64,000 bases of DNA from an uncultured Eubacteriales bacterium (GTDB taxonomy: Bacteria > Bacillota > Clostridia > Oscillospirales > Oscillospiraceae): positions 67,894-131,893 of the forward strand of contig URXW01000001.1 of NCBI GenBank assembly GCA_900551995.1. The letters run 5' to 3'. The notes beneath the pieces were generated by a model. The model did not search any database and had not been told where the DNA came from. It saw only the letters and a program-made list of their open reading frames with translations. Both the position numbers and the translations under genes were made by a program. Positions 62,339-64,000 of the stretch are shown in pieces (the stretch's first letter is position 1; each line of letters starts with the position of its first letter).

Positions 62339-62363
62339 CAAGGGGCGAAAAATCGCATACAAT
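62335..62363 (+). promoter_or_regulatory. Promoter of the T-box operon
   Basis: TTGACA (62335-62340) and TACAAT (62358-62363) are 17 nt apart; the -35 overlaps the mgsA stop codon. Confidence 0.9.
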
Positions 62364-62369
62364 AAAGGC

Positions 62370-62610
62370 TAACCGTGCAGACGTCGCAGGAGTAGCCTGT
62401 GCACCGCCGCTGCAAGAGAGACGCGCCATAGGCTGAAAGCGCGTTGCGGCAAGGAGCAGGTCAAGACAGCGAACGAGCGGGGATGGAAACATCCACGGCG
62501 CGCTCCCCGTAACAGGAGCAGAAAGGGTCGCAAGACCGAATTTGGGTGGCACCACGAAGTGTTGTAACGCTCTCGTCCCAATGCAGGGGACGGGAGCGTT
62601 TTTTCCGTCC
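62370..62610 (+). promoter_or_regulatory. T-box riboswitch, GAC (Asp) specifier
   Basis: The leader has a stem I with AGTA (62391-62394) opposite TCAAGACA (62461-62468), a distal GAGAG motif (62416-62420), the T-box GGGTGGCACCACG (62544-62556) and a terminator (62566-62604: AACGCTCTCGTCCC and GGGACGGGAGCGTT, then T). The specifier reads GAC (62465-62467) in the internal loop, so uncharged tRNA-Asp should turn the operon on. The element spans the 301-nt space before the next gene. Confidence 0.88.
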
Positions 62611-62639
62611 GGAATGCCCCCAAGGAAAAGGAGAACGCC

Positions 62640-63119
62640 ATGCAAGCTATTCTGGATTTCGTCAACAACCACTTCTACGACATTTTCCTGCCGCTGATCA
62701 TACTGGGCTTCCTGCGCGTCGCCATGTGCCTCGCCCAGCTGAAAAGAACCGCCACCATTCGCAGGAAAAAGGGCGTGTACCACTCCGTGCGGGGCAACTA
62801 CACGGAGCTCGGCGCGTGGATCGGCATTCTGCTGGGTCTGTGGCTGTGCATCCTGCTGCCCCGCCTGTGGTATCTCGGTCTGGTGCTGGCGGTGGCTCTG
62901 GGCGTCCTCGGCGGAAAGCTGGGCACCCGTAAGGGCGCGGAACTAGACAGCATCTACCGCGAGGTGGCGTTGGAGCTGAAGCGCGAGGCGGAGGCGGAGG
63001 CAGCACGGGAAACCGCCTCCCGCACGCTGGAGAGCGGTGGGGAGACGCTGCCGGAGCCCTGCGAAATAGACGACACAAACGAAACTACCGAAAATAAAGG
63101 AGAGATTGAAAATGGCTGA
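62640..63119 (+). CDS. Small membrane protein in the T-box operon
   Basis: A 159-residue protein with three hydrophobic segments (IFLPLIILGFLRVAMCLA; WIGILLGLWLCILLPRLWYL; LGLVLAVALGVLGGKLG) and an acidic, polar C-terminal tail (about 55 residues). The function is unknown. It lies between the T-box leader and hisS, overlapping the hisS start by 8 nt, and so should be induced with it. Confidence 0.7.
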   Translation: MQAILDFVNNHFYDIFLPLIILGFLRVAMCLAQLKRTATIRRKKGVYHSVRGNYTELGAWIGILLGLWLCILLPRLWYLGLVLAVALGVLGGKLGTRKGAELDSIYREVALELKREAEAEAARETASRTLESGGETLPEPCEIDDTNETTENKGEIENG

Positions 63120-64000
63120 GATGACGCCCCACACACTGTCGGGCTTTATGGAGCTGCTGCCCCGTCCCCAGCAGCAGATGGAGCGGATGATGGACATTCT
63201 GCGCCGCACCTATTCCCTCTACGGCTTCACGCCGCTGGACACGCCGGTGATCGAGGCGGCGGAGGTGCTCCTCGCCAAAGGCGGCGGCGAGACGGAGAAG
63301 CAGATCTACCGCTTCAACAAGGGCGACGCCGACCTTGCCCTCCGCTTCGATCTGACGGTGCCGCTGGCAAAGTACGTAGCTCTGCACTACAACGACCTCA
63401 GCTTCCCCTTCCGCCGCTACCAGATCGGCAAGGTCTACCGTGGCGAACGCGCCCAGCGGGGACGCTTCCGGGAATTTTACCAGGCGGATATTGACGTCAT
63501 CGGCGACGGCAAGCTGGACATCACCAACGAGGCGGAAATGCCCGCCATCATCTACCGCGCCTTCAGCGAGCTGGGCTTGCAGCGTTTCTGTATCCGCGTC
63601 AACAACCGGAAGATCCTCAACGGCTTTTACGCCATGCTGGGTCTGACGGAGCGATCCGGCGACATCATGCGTACCGTGGACAAGCTGGACAAGATCGGCG
63701 CGGAGAAGGTGCGGACGCTGCTCATCGACGAGGTGGGCGTCTCCGGCGAGAACGCCGACGAGATCCTGAAATTCATCGCCATCTCCGGCAGCAACCGGCA
63801 GGTGCTCTCCGCGCTGGAGACGTACACCGGCCGCAGCGAGGTGTTCGACGAGGGTCTGGAGCAGCTTCGCACCGTGGTGAAGTACCTGTCCGCCTTCGGC
63901 GTTCCGGAGGAGAACTTCGCCGTGGATCTGACCATCGCCCGGGGACTGGACTACTACACCGGCACCGTCTACGAGACGACGCTGCTGGATCACCCGGAGA
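63112..64000 (+). CDS. hisS: Histidyl-tRNA synthetase, N-terminal part
   Basis: The first 296 residues of HisRS, cut by the window edge. Motif 2 is RAQRGRFREFYQADIDVIG, and VDLTIARGLDYYTGTVYETT is the HisRS-specific signature. AAAGGAGA precedes the ATG at 63112. The upstream T-box leader reads Asp, so aspS probably follows outside the window, as in many Firmicutes hisS-aspS operons. Confidence 0.95.
   Translation, partial: MAEMTPHTLSGFMELLPRPQQQMERMMDILRRTYSLYGFTPLDTPVIEAAEVLLAKGGGETEKQIYRFNKGDADLALRFDLTVPLAKYVALHYNDLSFPFRRYQIGKVYRGERAQRGRFREFYQADIDVIGDGKLDITNEAEMPAIIYRAFSELGLQRFCIRVNNRKILNGFYAMLGLTERSGDIMRTVDKLDKIGAEKVRTLLIDEVGVSGENADEILKFIAISGSNRQVLSALETYTGRSEVFDEGLEQLRTVVKYLSAFGVPEENFAVDLTIARGLDYYTGTVYETTLLDHPE

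Overview
The window joins an integrated conjugative element (about 1-26.55 kb, every gene on the minus strand) to a stretch of ordinary chromosome (about 26.6-64 kb). The host looks like a high-GC gut-type clostridium, probably Oscillospiraceae. This rests on the soj/spo0J/gidB, dnaI/dnaD, zapA, U32 and mreCD gene sets, strong AGGAGG ribosome sites, a T-box leader, monoderm-type genes with no secretin or outer-membrane genes, and the gene content of the element. The species cannot be named from sequence reading alone.

Element, 1-14.3 kb. At the left edge lies a type IV secretion (conjugation) module: a VirB3-like small membrane protein with an apparent CTG start, a VirB6/TrbL-like membrane protein and a VirB2-like pilin candidate. 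A C5-cytosine methyltransferase split into two overlapping frames lies among these genes. Next comes a large secreted Trp-rich protein and a complete monoderm-style Tad (tight-adherence) pilus operon: TadE-like and DUF4320-like pseudopilins, TadC, TadB, TadA ATPase, TadZ-like ATPase, CpaB/SAF protein, prepilin peptidase and a Flp-like pilin. The element therefore appears to encode both a conjugation channel and its own type IV-like pilus.

Element, 14.3-26.5 kb. This accessory region contains YodL-, SpoVG- and DUF3849-type proteins, a Dam-type adenine methyltransferase, a winged-helix-like protein, four ArdA-like antirestriction proteins, DUF4314- and LPD28-type proteins, two very small genes and two unknown proteins. 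Many of these unrelated proteins end in a Glu/Gln/Met-rich tail whose last residue is Met. I regard this shared tail as the most interesting unexplained signal in the window. The right end has a perfect 17-bp inverted repeat and AT-rich DNA before a tRNA-fMet/tRNA-Leu operon with its own promoter and terminator.

Chromosome, 26.9-39.5 kb. A four-gene MacAB-like efflux operon (two adaptors, ATPase, permease) runs leftward. Diverging from it is a 1581-residue multidomain protein (HD + HEAT-like + NadD-like nucleotidyltransferase + possible acyltransferase region + phosphoribosyltransferase-like), followed by a lactate/malate-dehydrogenase-like protein, a flavoprotein and a ferredoxin.

Chromosome, 39.5-64 kb. 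Housekeeping genes follow: rpsO, pnp, mnmE, degV-type, prmA, then leftward dnaI- and dnaD-like genes, then zapA, U32 peptidase family, dut, maf, mreC, mreD, a class B PBP, a GH13 amylase, soj and spo0J with three parS sites, serS, mscL, rsmG, a MinD-like ATPase and mgsA. Last comes a T-box leader with a GAC (Asp) specifier, upstream of a membrane protein gene and hisS, which is cut by the window edge.
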